Source: Rhabditoides inermis (taxonomy: Eukaryota > Nematoda > Chromadorea > Rhabditida > Rhabditidae). From it: DNA of 64,000 bases. Every line of letters begins with the position of its first letter. Position 1 is the stretch's first letter. Shown piece by piece: positions 9,106-23,896 of the stretch. The stretch covers positions 867,001-931,000 of the forward strand of contig CAWZYM010000209.1 of assembly GCA_963966185.1 (NCBI GenBank). The letters run 5' to 3'. The notes beneath the pieces are model-generated. The model was not told where the DNA came from. It was given only the letters and a program-made list of their open reading frames with translations, and did not search any database. The position numbers and the translations under genes were made by a program.

Positions 9106-11984
9106 CGGCGTCTCATCTATGCACAATAAGCTATCCCGATCAAAAGGCACGAAAATATTTATTTTCTTTGAGACGCGTTTTAGGGCCCAGTTTGATATCT
9201 GCCATTCTCATATGTTTTCAGTCCTGAAAAAGACTGCCTGTTTAACAGTTCTGTAAATTATTTCGTGATTCCGTCGCCTCATCTATGCACAGTCAGCTAT
9301 CCCGATTAAAAGGCACGAAAATGTTTATTTTATATTTGAGACACGTTTTAGGGCCCAGTTTGATATCTCCCATTCTCACACTGTTTCAGACCTGAGAAAG
9401 ACTGCCTGTTTAACAGTTCTGTAAATTATTTCGTGAATCCGGCGCCTCATCTATGCACAGTCAGCTATCCCGATCAAAAGGCACGAAAATATTTATTTTA
9501 TATTTGAGACACGTTTTAGGGCCAAGTTGGATATCTCCCATTCTCACACTGTTTCAGTCCTGAAAAAGACTGCCTGTTTAACAGTTCTGTAAATTATTTC
9601 GTGAATCCGGCGTCTCATCTATGCACAGTCAGCTATCCCGATCAAAAGGCACGAAATGTTTTTTTTTTCATTTGAGACACGTTTTAGGGCCCAGTTTGAT
9701 ATCTCCCATTCTCACACTGCTTCAGTCCTGAAAAATACTGCCTGTTTAACAGTTCTGTAAATTATTTCGTGAATCCGGCGCCTCATCTATGCACAGTCAG
9801 CTATTCCGATCAAAAGGCACGAAATGTTTTTTTTCATTTGAGACGCGTTTTACTGCCCAGTTTGATATCTGCCACTCTCACATTGTTTCAGTCCTGAAAA
9901 AGACTGCCTGTTTAACAGTTCTGTGAAATTTTTCGTGAATCCGGCGTCTCATCTATGCACAATAAGCTATCCCGATCAAAAGGCACGAAAATATTTATTT
10001 TCTTTGAGACGCGTTTTAGGGCCCAGTTTGATATCTGCCATTCTCATATGTTTTCAGTCCTGAAAAAAACTGTTTGTTTAACAGTTCTGTAAATTATTTC
10101 GTGATTCCGTCGCCTCATCTATGCACAGTCAGCTATCCCGATCAAAAGGCACGAAAATGTTTATTTTATATTTGAGACACGTTTTAGGGCCAAGTTGGAT
10201 ATCTCCCATTCTCACACTGTTTCAGACCTAAAAAAAGACTGCCTGTTTAACAGTTCTGTAAATTATTTCGTGAATCCGGCGCCTCATCTATGCACAGTCA
10301 GCTATCCCGATCAAAAGGCACGAAATGTTTTTTTTTCATTTGAGACACGTTTTAGGGCCCAGTTTGATATCTCCCATTCTCACACTGCTTCAGACCTGAA
10401 AAAGACTGCCTGTTTAACAGTTCTGTAAATTATTTCGTGAATCCGGCGCCTCATCTATGCACAGTCAGCTATCCCGATCAAAAGGCACGAAATGTTTTTT
10501 TTTCATTTGAGACACGTTTTAGGGCCCAGTTTGATATCTCCCATTCTCACACTGCTTCAGTCCTGAAAAATACTGCCTGTTTAACAGTTCTGTAATATAT
10601 TTCGTGAATCCGGCGCCTCATCTATGCACAGTCAGCTATCCCGATCAAAAGGCACGAAATGTTTTTTTTCATTTGAGACACGTTTTAGGGCCCAGTTTGA
10701 TATCTCCCATTCTCACTTTGCTTCAGTCCTGAAAAATACTGCCTGTTTAACAGTTCTGTAAATTATTTCGTGAATCCGGCGCCTCATCTATGCACAGTCA
10801 GCTATCCCGATCAAAAGGCACGAAATGTTTTTTTTTTCATTTGAGACACGTTTTAGAGCCCAGTTTGATATCTCCCATTCTCACACTGCTTCAGACCTGA
10901 AAAAGACTGCCTGTTTAACAGTTCTGTAGATTATTTCGTGAATCCGGCGCCTCATCTATGCACAGTCAGCTATCCCGATCAAAAGGCACGAAATGTTTTT
11001 TTTTCATTTGAGACACGTTTTAGGGCCCAGTTTGATATCTCCCATTCTCACACTGCTTCAGTCCTGAAAAATACTGCCTGTTTAACAGTTCTGTAATTTA
11101 TTTCGTGAATCCGGCGCCTCATCTATGCACAGTCAGCTATCCCGATCAAAAGGCACGAAATGTTTTTTTTCATTTGAGACACGTTTTAGGGCCCAGTTCG
11201 ATATCTCCCATTCTCACACTGTTTCAGACCTGAGAAAGACTGCCTGTTTAACAGTTCTGTAATTTATTTCGTGAATCCGGCGCCTCATCTATGCACAGTC
11301 AGCTATCCCGATCAAAAGGCACGAAATGTGTTTTTTTTTCGTTTTAGACACATTATAGGGCCCAGTTTGATATCTCTCTTTCTCACAATGTTTCAGTCCT
11401 GAAAAAGACTGCCTGTTTAACAGTTCTGTAAATTATTTCGTGATTCCGGCGCCTCATCTATGCACAGTCAGCTATCCCGATCAAAAGGCACGAAATGTTT
11501 TTTTTTTCATTTGAGACACGTTTTAGGCCCAGTTTGATATCTCCCATTCTCACACTGTTTCAGACCTGAAAAAGACTGCCTGTTTAACAGTTCTGTAAAT
11601 TATTTCGTGAATCCGGCGCCTCATCTATGCACAGTCAGCTATCCCGATCAAAAGGCACGAAATGTGTTTTTTTTTTCATTTTAGACACGTTTTAGGGCAC
11701 AGTTTGATATCTCCCATTCTCACACTGTCTCAGACCTGAAAAAGACTGCCTATTTAACAGTTCTGTAAATTATTTCGTGAATCCGGCGCCTCATCTATAC
11801 ACAGTCAGCTATCCCGATCAAAAGGCACGAAAATGTTTATTTTATATTTGAGACGCGTTTTAGGGCTCAGTTTGATATCTCCCATTCTCACACTGCTTCA
11901 GTCCTGAAAAATACTGCCTGTTTAACAGTTCTGTAGATTATTTCGTGAATCCGGCGCCTCATCTATGCACAGTCAGCTATCCCG
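9106..11984 (+). repeat. Satellite array containing module occurrence 2
   Basis: A mixed run of monomers. The second copy of the seven-monomer module starts near 10195, preceded by units with CGTGATTCCGTCGCC and GGGCCAAGTTGGATATC. The open frame 10195-10428 is satellite read through two units and is repeated verbatim wherever the module recurs. No non-satellite sequence is seen. Confidence 0.9.
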
Positions 11985-13680
11985 ATCAAAAGGCACGAAA
12001 TGTGTTTTTTTTTCATTTTAGACACATTATAGGGCCCAGTTTGATATCTCTCATTCTCACACTGTTTCAGACCTGAGAAAGACTGCCTGTTTAACAGTTC
12101 TGTAAATTATTTCGTGAATCCGGCGCCTCATCTATGCACAGTCAGCTATCCCGATCAAAAGGCACGAAATGTGTTTTTTTTTCATTTTAGACACATTATA
12201 GGGCCCAGTTTGATATTTCCCATTCTCACACTGTTTCAGTCCTGAAAAAGACTGCCTGTTTAACAGTTCTGTAATTTATTTCGTGAATCCGGCGCCTCAT
12301 CTATGCACAGTCAGCTATCCCGATCAAAAGGCACGAAATGTGTTTTTTTTTCATTTTAGACACATTATAGGGCCCAGTTTGATATCTCCCATTCTCACAC
12401 TGTTTCAGTCCTGAAAAATACTGCCTGTTTAACAGTTCTGTAAATTATTTCGTGAATCCGGCGCCTCATCTATGCACAGTCAGCTATCCCGATCAAAAGG
12501 CACGAAATGTGTTTTTTTTTCATTTTAGACACATTATAGGGCCCAGTTTGATATCTCTCATTCTCACACTGTTTCAGACCTGAGAAAGACTGCCTGTTTA
12601 ACAGTTCTGTAAATTATTTCGTGAATCCGGCGCCTCATCTATGCACAGTCAGCTATCCCGATCAAAAGGCACGAAATGTGTTTTTTTTTTCATTTTAGAC
12701 ACATTATAGGGCCCAGTTTGATATCTCCCATTCTCACACTGCTTCAGTCCTGAAAAATACTGCCTGTTTAACAGTTCTGTAGATTATTTCGTGAATCCGG
12801 CGCCTCATCTATGCACAGTCAGCTATCCCGATCAAAAGGCACGAAATGTGTTTTTTTTTCATTTTAGACACATTATAGGGCCCAGTTTGATATCTCTCAT
12901 TCTCACACTGTTTCAGACCTGAGAAAGACTGCCTGTTTAACAGTTCTGTAAATTATTTCGTGAATCCGGCGCCTCATCTATGCACAGTCAGCTATCCCGA
13001 TCAAAAGGCACGAAATGTGTTTTTTTTTCATTTTAGACACATTATAGGGCCCAGTTTGATATCTCCCATTCTCACACTGTTTCAGTCCTGAAAAAGACTG
13101 CCTGTTTAACAGTTCTGTAATTTATTTCGTGAATCCGGCGCCTCATCTATGCACAGTCAGCTATCCCGACCAAAAGGCACGAAATGTGTTTTTTTTTCAT
13201 TTTAGACACATTATAGGGCCCAGTTTGATATCTCCCATTCTCACACTGTTTCAGTCCTGAAAAATACTGCCTGTTTAACAGTTCTGTAAATTATTTCGTG
13301 AATCCGGCGCCTCATCTATGCACAGTCAGCTATCCCGATCAAAAGGCACGAAATGTGTTTTTTTTTCATTTTAGACACATTATAGGGCCCAGTTTGATAT
13401 CTCTCATTCTCACACTGTTTCAGACCTGAGAAAGACTGCCTGTTTAACAGTTCTGTAAATTATTTCGTGAATCCGGCGCCTCATCTATGCACAGTCAGCT
13501 ATCCCGATCAAAAGGCACGAAATGTGTTTTTTTTTCATTTTAGACACATTATAGGGCCCAGTTTGATATCTCCCATTCTCACACTGTTTCAGTCCTGAAA
13601 AAGACTGCCTGTTTAACAGTTCTGTAATTTATTTCGTGAATCCGGCGCCTCATCTATGCACAGTCAGCTATCCCGATCAA
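11985..13680 (+). repeat. Short-order repeat of the ACATTATAG subfamily
   Basis: About ten consecutive monomers share the linker TGTG plus T-run plus CATTTTAGACACATTATAG in place of TTTGAGACACGTTTTAG. Within them two- and three-monomer sets repeat, recognised by CTGAGAAAG, GTAATTTATTTCG and CCTGAAAAATAC types, with offsets of about 335 and 505 bp. A similar shorter run lies at about 35290-36120. One unit has CCCGACCAAAAGG near 13165 where the rest have CCCGATCAAAAGG. Confidence 0.8.
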
Positions 13681-16600
13681 AAGGCACGAAATGTTTTTTT
13701 TTCATTTGAGACACGTTTTAGGGCCCAGTTTGATATCTCCCATTCTCACACTGCTTCAGTCCTGAAAAATACTGCCTGTTTAACAGTTCTGTAATATATT
13801 TCGTGAATCCGGCGCCTCATCTATGCACAGTCAGCTATCCCGATCAAAAGGCACGAAATGTTTTTTTTCATTTGAGACACGTTTTAGGGCCCAGTTTGAT
13901 ATCTCCCATTCTCACACTGCTTCAGTCCTGAAAAATACTGCCTGTTTAACAGTTCTGTAAATTATTTCGTGAATCCGGCGCCTCATCTATGCACAGTCAG
14001 CTATCCCGATCAAAAGGCACGAAATGTTTTTTTTTTCATTTGAGACACGTTTTAGAGCCCAGTTTGATATCTCCCTGTCTCACTTTGCTTCAGACCTGAA
14101 AAAGACTGCCTGTTTAACAGTTCTGTAGATTATTTCGTGAATCCGGCGCCTCTTCTATGCACAGTCAGCTATCCCGATCAAAAGGCACGAAAATGTTTAT
14201 TTTATATTTGAGACACGTTTTAGGGCCAAGTTTGATATCTCCCATTCTCACACTGTTTCAGACCTGAGAAAGACTGCCTGTTTAACAGTTCTGTAAATTA
14301 TTTCGTGAATCCGGCATCTATGCACAGTCTGCTATCCCGATCAAAAGGCACGAAATGTTTTTTTTTCATTTGAGACACGTTTTAGGGCCCAGTTTGATAT
14401 CTCCCATTCTCACACTGTTTCAGACCTAAAAAAGACTGCCTGTTTAACAGTTCTGTAAATTATTTCGTGAATCCGGCGCCTCATCTATGCACAGTCAGCT
14501 ATCCCGATCAAAAGGCACGAAATGTTTTTTTTCATTTGAGACACGTTTTAGGCCCAGTTTGATATCTCCCATTCTCACACTGTTTCAGACCTGAGAAAGA
14601 CTGCCTGTTTAACAGTTCTGTAAATTATTTCGTGAATCCGGCGCCTCATCTATGCACAGTCAGCTATCCCGATCAAAAGGCACGAAATGTGTTTTTTTTT
14701 CATTTTAGACACGTTTTAGGGCACAGTTTGATATCTCCCATTCTCACACTGTCTCAGACCTGAAAAAGACTGCCTATTTAACAGTTCTGTAAATTATTTC
14801 GTGAATCCGGCGCCTCATCTATACACAGTCAGCTATCCCGATCAAAAGGCACGAAAATGTTTATTTTATATTTGAGACGCGTTTTAGGGCCCAGTTTGAT
14901 ATCTCCCATTCTCACACTGTTCCAGTCCTGAAAAAGACTGCCTGTTTAACAGTTCTGTAAATTATTTCGTGAATCCGGCGCCTCATCTATGCACAGTAGC
15001 TATCCTGATCAAAAGGCACGAAATGTTTATTTCTTTTTCATTTGAGACACGTTTTAGGGCCCAGTTTGATATCTCCCATTCTCACACTGTTCCAGTCCTG
15101 AAAAAGACTGCCTGTTTAACAGTTCTGTGAAATTTTTCGTGAATCCGGCGTCTCATCTATGCACAATAAGCTATCCCGATCAAAAGGCACGAAAATATTT
15201 ATTTTCTTTGAGACGCGTTTTAGGGCCCAGTTTGATATCTGCCATTCTCATATGTTTTCAGTCCTGAAAAAGACTGCCTGTTTAACAGTTCTGTAAATTA
15301 TTTCGTGATTCCGGCACCTCATCTATGCACAGTCAGCTATCCCGATCAAAAGGCACGAAAATGTTTATTTTATATTTGAGACACGTTTTAGGGCCAAGTT
15401 GGATATCTCCCATTCTCACACAGTTTCAGACCTGAGAAAGACTGCCTGTTTAACAGTTCTGTAAATTATTTCGTGAATCCGGCATCTATGCACAGTCAGC
15501 TATCCCGATCAAAAGGCACGAAATGTTTTTTTTTTCATTTGAGACACGTTTTAGGGCCCAGTTTGATATCTCCCATTCTCACACTGTTTCAGACCTAAAA
15601 AAGACTGCCTGTTTAACAGTTCTGTAAATTATTTCGTGAATCCGGCGCCTCATCTATGCACAGTCAGCTATCCCGATCAAAAGGCACGAAATGTTTTTTT
15701 TTTCATTTGAGACACGTTTTAGGGCCCAGTTTGATATCTCCCATTCTCACACTGTTTCAGACCTAAAAAAGACTGCCTGTTTAACAGTTCTGTAAATTAT
15801 TTCGTGAATCCGGCGCCTCATCTATGCACAGTCAGCTATCCCGATCAAAAGGCACGAAATGTGTTTTTTTTCATTTTAGACACATTATAGGGCCCAGTTT
15901 GATATCTCTCATTCTCACAATGTTTCAGTCCTGAAAAAGACTGCCTGTTTAACAGTTCTGTAAATTATTTCGTGAATCCGGCGCCTCATCTATGCACAGT
16001 CAGCTATCCCGATCAAAAGGCACGAAATGTGTTTTTTTTTTCATTTTAGACACATTATAGGGCCCAGTTTGATATCTCTCATTCTCACAATGTTTCAGTC
16101 CTGAAAAAGACTGCCTGTTTAACAGTTCTGTAAATTATTTCGTGAATCCGGCGTCTCATCTATGCACAGTCAGCTATCCCGATCAAAAGGCACGAACATG
16201 TGTATTTTATATTTGAGACACATTATAGGGCCCAGTTTGATATCTCTCATTCTCACAATGTTTCAGACCTGAAAAAGACTGCCTGTTTAACAGTTCTGTA
16301 AATTATTTCGTGAATCCGGCGCCTCATCTATGCACAGTCAGCTATCCCGATCAAAAGGCACGAAATGTTTTTTTTTCATTTGAGACACGTTTTAGGGCCC
16401 AGTTTGATATCTCCCATTCTCACATTGTTTCAGTCCTGAAAAAGACTGCCTGTTTAACAGTTCTGTAAATTATTTCGTGATTCCGTCGCCTCATCTATGC
16501 ACAGTCAGCTATCCCGATCAAAAGGCACGAAAATGTTTATTTTATATTTGAGACACGTTTTAGGGCCAAGTTGGATATCTCCCATTCTCACACAGTTTCA

Positions 16601-19600
16601 GACCTGAGAAAGACTGCCTGTTTAACAGTTCTGTAAATTATTTCGTGAATCCGGCATCTATGCACAGTCAGCTATCCCGATCAAAAGGCACGAAATGTTT
16701 TTTTTTTTCATTTGAGACACGTTTTAGGGCCCAGTTTGAGATCTCCCATTCTCACACTGTTTCAGACCTAAAAAAGACTGCCTGTTTAACAGTTCTGTAA
16801 ATTATTTCGTGAATCCGGCGCCTCATCTATGCACAGTCAGCTATCCCGATCAAAAGGCACGAAATGTGTTTTTTTTTCATTTTAGACACATTATAGGGCC
16901 CAGTTTGATATCTCTCATTCTCACAATGTTTCAGTCCTGAAAAAGACTGCCTGTTTAACAGTTCTGTAAATTATTTCGTGAATCCGGCGCCTCATCTATG
17001 CACAGTCAGCTATCCCGATCAAAAGGCACGAAATGTTTTTTTTTTCATTTGAGACACGTTTTAGGGCCCAGTTTGAGATCTCCCATTCTCACCCTGTTTC
17101 AGACCTAAAAAAGACTGCCTGTTTAACAGTTCTGTAAATTATTTCGTGAATCCGGCGCCTCATCTATGCACAGTCAGCTATCCCGATCAAAAGGCACGAA
17201 ATGTTTTTTTTTTCATTTGAGACACGTTTTAGGGCCCAGTTTGAGATCTCCCATTCTCACACTGTTTCAGACCTAAAAAAGACTGCCTGTTTAACAGTTC
17301 TGTAAATTATTTCGTGAATCCGGCGCCTCATCTATGCACAGTCAGCTATCCCGATCAAAAGGCACGAAATGTGTTTTTTTTCATTTTAGACACATTATAG
17401 GGCCCAGTTTGATATCTCTCATTCTCACAATGTTTCAGTCCTGAAAAAGACTGCCTGTTTAACAGTTCTGTAAATTATTTCGTGAATCCGGCGCCTCATC
17501 TATGCACAGTCAGCTATCCCGATCAAAAGGCACGAAATGTTTTTTTTTTCATTTGAGACACGTTTTAGGGCCCAGTTTGAGATCTCCCATTCTCACACTG
17601 TTTCAGACCTAAAAAAGACTGCCTGTTTAACAGTTCTGTAAATTATTTCGTGAATCCGGCGCCTCATCTATGCACAGTCAGCTATCCCGATCAAAAGGCA
17701 CGAAATGTGTTTTTTTCATTTTAGACACATTATAGGGCCCAGTTTGATATCTCTCATTCTCACAATGTTTCAGTCCTGAAAAAGACTGCCTGTTTAACAG
17801 TTCTGTAAATTATTTCGTGAATCCGGCGCCTCATCTATGCACAGTCAGCTATCCCGATCAAAAGGCACGAAATGTGTTTTTTTTTCATTTTAGACACATT
17901 ATAGGGCCCAGTTTGATATCTCTCATTCTCACAATGTTTCAGTCCTGAAAAAGACTGCCTGTTTAACAGTTCTGTAAATTATTTCGTGAATCCGGCGTCT
18001 CATCTATGCACAGTCAGCTATCCCGATCAAAAGGCACGAACATGTGTATTTTATATTTGAGACACGTTTTAGGGCCCAGTTTGATATCTGCCACTCTCAC
18101 ATTGTTTCAGTCCTGAAAAAGACTGCCTGTTTAACAGTTCTGTGAAATTTTTCGTGAATCCGGCGTCTCATCTATGCACAATAAGCTATCCCGATCAAAA
18201 GGCACGAAAATATTTATTTTCTTTGAGACGCGTTTTAGGGCCCAGTTTGATATCTGCCATTCTCATATGTTTTCAGTCCTGAAAAAGACTGTTTGTTTAA
18301 CAGTTCTGTAAATTATTTCGTGATTCCGTCGCCTCATCTATGCACAGTCAGCTATCCCGATCAAAAGGCACGAAAATGTTTATTTTATATTTGAGACACG
18401 TTTTAGGGCCAAGTTGGATATCTCCCATTCTCACACTGTTTCAGACCTAAAAAAAGACTGCCTGTTTAACAGTTCTGTAAATTATTTCGTGAATCCGGCG
18501 CCTCATCTATGCACAGTCAGCTATCCCGATCAAAAGGCACGAAATGTTTTTTTTTCATTTGAGACACGTTTTAGGGCCCAGTTTGATATCTCCCATTCTC
18601 ACACTGCTTCAGACCTGAAAAAGACTGCCTGTTTAACAGTTCTGTAAATTATTTCGTGAATCCGGCGCCTCATCTATGCACAGTCAGCTATCCCGATCAA
18701 AAGGCACGAAATGTTTTTTTTTCATTTGAGACACGTTTTAGGGCCCAGTTTGATATCTCCCATTCTCACACTGCTTCAGTCCTGAAAAATACTGCCTGTT
18801 TAACAGTTCTGTAATATATTTCGTGAATCCGGCGCCTCATCTATGCACAGTCAGCTATCCCGATCAAAAGGCACGAAATGTTTTTTTTTCATTTGAGACA
18901 CGTTTTAGGGCCCAGTTTGATATCTCCCATTCTCACTTTGCTTCAGTCCTGAAAAATACTGCCTGTTTAACAGTTCTGTAAATTATTTCGTGAATCCGGC
19001 GCCTCATCTATGCACAGTCAGCTATCCCGATCAAAAGGCACGAAATGTTTTTTTTTTCATTTGAGACACGTTTTAGAGCCCAGTTTGATATCTCCCATTC
19101 TCACACTGCTTCAGACCTGAAAAAGACTGCCTGTTTAACAGTTCTGTAGATTATTTCGTGAATCCGGCGCCTCATCTATGCACAGTCAGCTATCCCGATC
19201 AAAAGGCACGAAATGTTTTTTTTTTCATTTGAGACACGTTTTAGGGCCCAGTTTGATATCTCCCATTCTCACACTGCTTCAGTCCTGAAAAATACTGCCT
19301 GTTTAACAGTTCTGTAATTTATTTCGTGAATCCGGCGCCTCATCTATGCACAGTCAGCTATCCCGATCAAAAGGCACGAAATGTTTTTTTTTTCATTTGA
19401 GACACGTTTTAGAGCCCAGTTTGATATCTCCCATTCTCACACTGCTTCAGACCTGAAAAAGACTGCCTGTTTAACAGTTCTGTAGATTATTTCGTGAATC
19501 CGGCGCCTCATCTATGCACAGTCAGCTATCCCGATCAAAAGGCACGAAATGTTTTTTTTTTCATTTGAGACACGTTTTAGGGCCCAGTTTGATATCTCCC

Positions 19601-22600
19601 ATTCTCACACTGCTTCAGTCCTGAAAAATACTGCCTGTTTAACAGTTCTGTAATTTATTTCGTGAATCCGGCGCCTCATCTATGCACAGTCAGCTATCCC
19701 GATCAAAAGGCACGAAATGTTTTTTTTTTTCATTTGAGACACGTTTTAGGGCCCAGTTCGATATCTCCCATTCTCACACTGTTTCAGACCTGAGAAAGAC
19801 TGCCTGTTTAACAGTTCTGTAATTTATTTCGTGAATCCGGCGCCTCATCTATGCACAGTCAGCTATCCCGATCAAAAGGAACGAAATGTGTTTTTTTTCG
19901 TTTTAGACACATTATAGGGCCCAGTTTGATATCTCTCTTTCTCACAATGTTTCAGTCCTGAAAAAGACTGCCTGTTGAACAGTTCTGTAAATTATTTCGT
20001 GATTCCGGCGCCTCATCTATGCACAGTCAGCTATCCCGATCAAAAGGCACGAAATGTTTTTTTTTTCATTTGAGACACGTTTTAGGCCCAGTTTGATATC
20101 TCCCATTCTCACACTGTTTCAGACCTGAAAAAGACTGCCTGTTTAACAGTTCTGTAAATTATTTCGTGAATCCGGCGCCTCATCTATGCACAGTCAGCTA
20201 TCCCGATCAAAAGGCACGAAATGTGTTTTTTTTTCATTTTAGACACGTTTTAGGGCACAGTTTGATATCTCCCATTCTCACACTGTCTCAGACCTGAAAA
20301 AGACTGCCTATTTAACAGTTCTGTAAATTATTTCGTGAATCCGGCGCCTCATCTATACACAGTCAGCTATCCCGATCAAAAGGCACGAAAATGTTTATTT
20401 TATATTTGAGACGCGTTTTAGGGCTCAGTTTGATATCTCCCATTCTCACACTGCTTCAGTCCTGAAAAATACTGCCTGTTTAACAGTTCTGTAGATTATT
20501 TCGTGAATCCGGCGCCTCATCTATGCACAGTCAGCTATCCCGATCAAAAGGCACGAAATGTGTTTTTTTTTCATTTTAGACACATTATAGGGCCCAGTTT
20601 GATATCTCTCATTCTCACACTGTTTCAGACCTGAGAAAGACTGCCTGTTTAACAGTTCTGTAAATTATTTCGTGAATCCGGCGCCTCATCTATGCACAGT
20701 CAGCTATCCCGATCAAAAGGCACGAAATGTGTTTTTTTTTCATTTTAGACACATTATAGGGCCCAGTTTGATATCTCCCATTCTCACACTGTTTCAGTCC
20801 TGAAAAAGACTGCCTGTTTAACAGTTCTGTAATTTATTTCGTGAATCCGGCGCCTCATCTATGCACAGTCAGCTATCCCGATCAAAAGGCACGAAATGTT
20901 TTTTTTCATTTGAGACACGTTTTAGGGCCCAGTTTGATATCTCCCATTCTCACACTGCTTCAGACCTGAAAAAGACTGCCTGTTTAACAGTTCTGTAAAT
21001 TATTTCGTGAATCCGGCGCCTCATCTATGCACAGTCAGCTATCCCGATCAAAAGGCACGAAATGTTTTTTTTCATTTGAGACACGTTTTAGGGCCCAGTT
21101 TGATATCTCCCATTCTCACTTTGCTTCAGTCCTGAAAAATACTGCCTGTTTAACAGTTCTGTAAATTATTTCGTGAATCCGGCGCCTCATCTATGCACAG
21201 TCAGCTATCCCGATCAAAAGGCACGAAATGTTTTTTTTTTCATTTGAGACACGTTTTAGAGCCCAGTTTGATATCTCCCATTCTCACACTGCTTCAGACC
21301 TGAAAAAGACTGCCTGTTTAACAGTTCTGTAGATTATTTCGTGAATCCGGCGCCTCATCTATGCACAGTCAGCTATCCCGATCAAAAGGCACGAAATGTT
21401 TTTTTTTTCATTTGAGACACGTTTTAGGGCCCAGTTTGATATCTCCCATTCTCACACTGCTTCAGTCCTGAAAAATACTGCCTGTTTAACAGTTCTGTAA
21501 TTTATTTCGTGAATCCGGCGCCTCATCTATGCACAGTCAGCTATCCCGATCAAAAGGCACGAAATGTTTTTTTTTTCATTTGAGACACGTTTTAGGGCCC
21601 AGTTCGATATCTCCCATTCTCACACTGTTTCAGACCTGAGAAAGACTGCCTGTTTAACAGTTCTGTAATTTATTTCGTGAATCCGGCGCCTCATCTATGC
21701 ACAGTCAGCTATCCCGATCAAAAGGAACGAAATGTGTTTTTTTTCGTTTTAGACACATTATAGGGCCCAGTTTGATATCTCTCTTTCTCACAATGTTTCA
21801 GTCCTGAAAAAGACTGCCTGTTTAACAGTTCTGTAAATTATTTCGTGAATCCGGCGCCTCATCTATGCACAGTCAGCTATCCCGATCAAAAGGCACGAAA
21901 TGTTTTTTTTTCATTTGAGACACGTTTTAGGGCCCAGTTTGATATCTCCCATTCTCACACTGCTTCAGTCCTGAAAAATACTGCCTGTTTAACAGTTCTG
22001 TAATATATTTCGTGAATCCGGCGCCTCATCTATGCACAGTCAGCTATCCCGATCAAAAGGCACGAAATGTTTTTTTTCATTTGAGACACGTTTTAGGGCC
22101 CAGTTTGATATCTCCCATTCTCACACTGCTTCAGTCCTGAAAAATACTGCCTGTTTAACAGTTCTGTAAATTATTTCGTGAATCCGGCGCCTCATCTATG
22201 CACAGTCAGCTATCCCGATCAAAAGGCACGAAATGTTTTTTTTCATTTGAGACACGTTTTAGGGCCCAGTTTGATATCTCCCTGTCTCACTTTGCTTCAG
22301 ACCTGAAAAAGACTGCCTGTTTAACAGTTCTGTAAATTATTTCGTGAATCCGGCATCTATGCACAGTCAGCTATCCCGATCAAAAGGCACGAAATGTTTT
22401 TTTTTTTCATTTGAGACACGTTTTAGGGCCCAGTTTGATATCTCCCATTCTCACACTGCTTCAGACCTAAAAAAGACTGCCTGTTTAACAGTTCTGTAAA
22501 TTATTTCGTGAATCCGGCGCCTCATCTATGCACAGTCAGCTATCCCGATCAAAAGGCACGAAATGTGTTTTTTTTTTCATTTTAGACACGTTTTAGGGCA

Positions 22601-23896
22601 CAGTTTGATATCTCCCATTCTCACACTGTCTCAGACCTGAAAAAGACTGCCTATTTAACAGTTCTGTAAATTATTTCGTGAATCCGGCGCCTCATCTATG
22701 CACAGTAGCTATCCTGATCAAAAGGCACGAAATGTTTATTTTTTTCATTTGAGACACGTTTTAGGGCCCAGTTTGATATCTCCATTCTCACACTGTTTCA
22801 GTGCTGAAAAAGACTGCCTGTTTTACAGTTCTGTAAATTATTTCGTGAATCCGGCGTCTCATCTATGCACAGTCAGCTATCCCGATCAAAAGGCACGAAC
22901 ATGTGTATTTTATATTTGAGACACGTTTTAGGGCCCAGTTTGATATCTCCATTCTCACACTGTTTCAGTCCTGAAAAAGACTGCCTGTTTAAAAGTTCTG
23001 TAAATTATTTCGTGAATCCGGCGCCTCATCTATACACAGTCTGCTATCCCGATCAAAAGGAACGAAATTATTTATTTTCTTTGAGACGCGTTTTAGGGCC
23101 CAGTTTGATATCTGCCACTCTCACATTGTTTCAGTCCTGAAAAAGACTGCCTGTTTAACAGTTCTGTGAAATTTTTCGTGAATCCGGCGTCTCATCTATG
23201 CACAATAAGCTATCCCGATCAAAAGGCACGAAAATATTTATTTTCTTTGAGACGCGTTTTAGGGCCCAGTTTGATATCTGCCATTCTCATATGTTTTCAG
23301 TCCTGAAAAATACTGCCTGTTTAACAGTTCTGTAAATTATTTCGTGAATCCGGCATCTATGCACAGTCAGCTATCCCGATCAAAAGGCACGAAATGTTTT
23401 TTTTTTCATTTGAGACACGTTTTAGGGCCCAGTTTGATATCTCCCATTCTCACACTGTTTCAGACCTAAAAAAGACTGCCTGTTTAACAGTTCTGTAAAT
23501 TATTTCGTGAATCCGGCGCCTCATCTATGCACAGTCAGCTATCCCGATCAAAAGGCACGAAATGTTTTTTTTTCATTTGAGACACGTTTTAGGGCCCAGT
23601 TTGATATCTCCCATTCTCACACTGTTTCAGACCTAAAAAAGACTGCCTGTTTAACAGTTCTGTAAATTATTTCGTGAATCCGGCGCCTCATCTATGCACA
23701 GTCAGCTATCCCGATCAAAAGGCACGAAATGTTTTTTTTTTCATTTGAGACACGTTTAAGGGCCCAGTTTGATATCTCCCATTCTCACACTGTTTCAGAC
23801 CTAAAAAAGACTGCCTGTTTAACAGTTCTGTAAATTATTTCGTGAATCCGGCGCCTCATCTATGCACAGTCAGCTATCCCGATCAAAAGGCACGAA
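13298..23896 (+). repeat. 10.6-kb block A, copy 1
   Basis: About 63 monomers whose order and private variants recur at 37921-48524, with an offset of 24.62-24.63 kb. Shared landmarks include CTCCCTGTCTCAC near 14070 and 38695, CGTGATTCCGGCACC near 15307 and 39932, the module at 18414 and 43044, GGAACGAAATGTG near 19877 and 44507, and the CAGTAGCTATCC unit near 22705 and 47333. Matching stops at the linker of the unit near 23893. Within the block, about 18890-19720 and its counterpart differ in monomer order though not in number. Confidence 0.8.
19039..19710 (+). repeat. Two-monomer tandem duplication inside block A
   Basis: A pair consisting of a TTTTAGAGCCC unit ending GTAGATTATTTCG and a TTTTAGGGCCC unit ending GTAATTTATTTCG occurs twice in succession, offset by about 336 bp. 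The same doubling is present near 27900-28570, so it predates the duplication of this region. Confidence 0.75.
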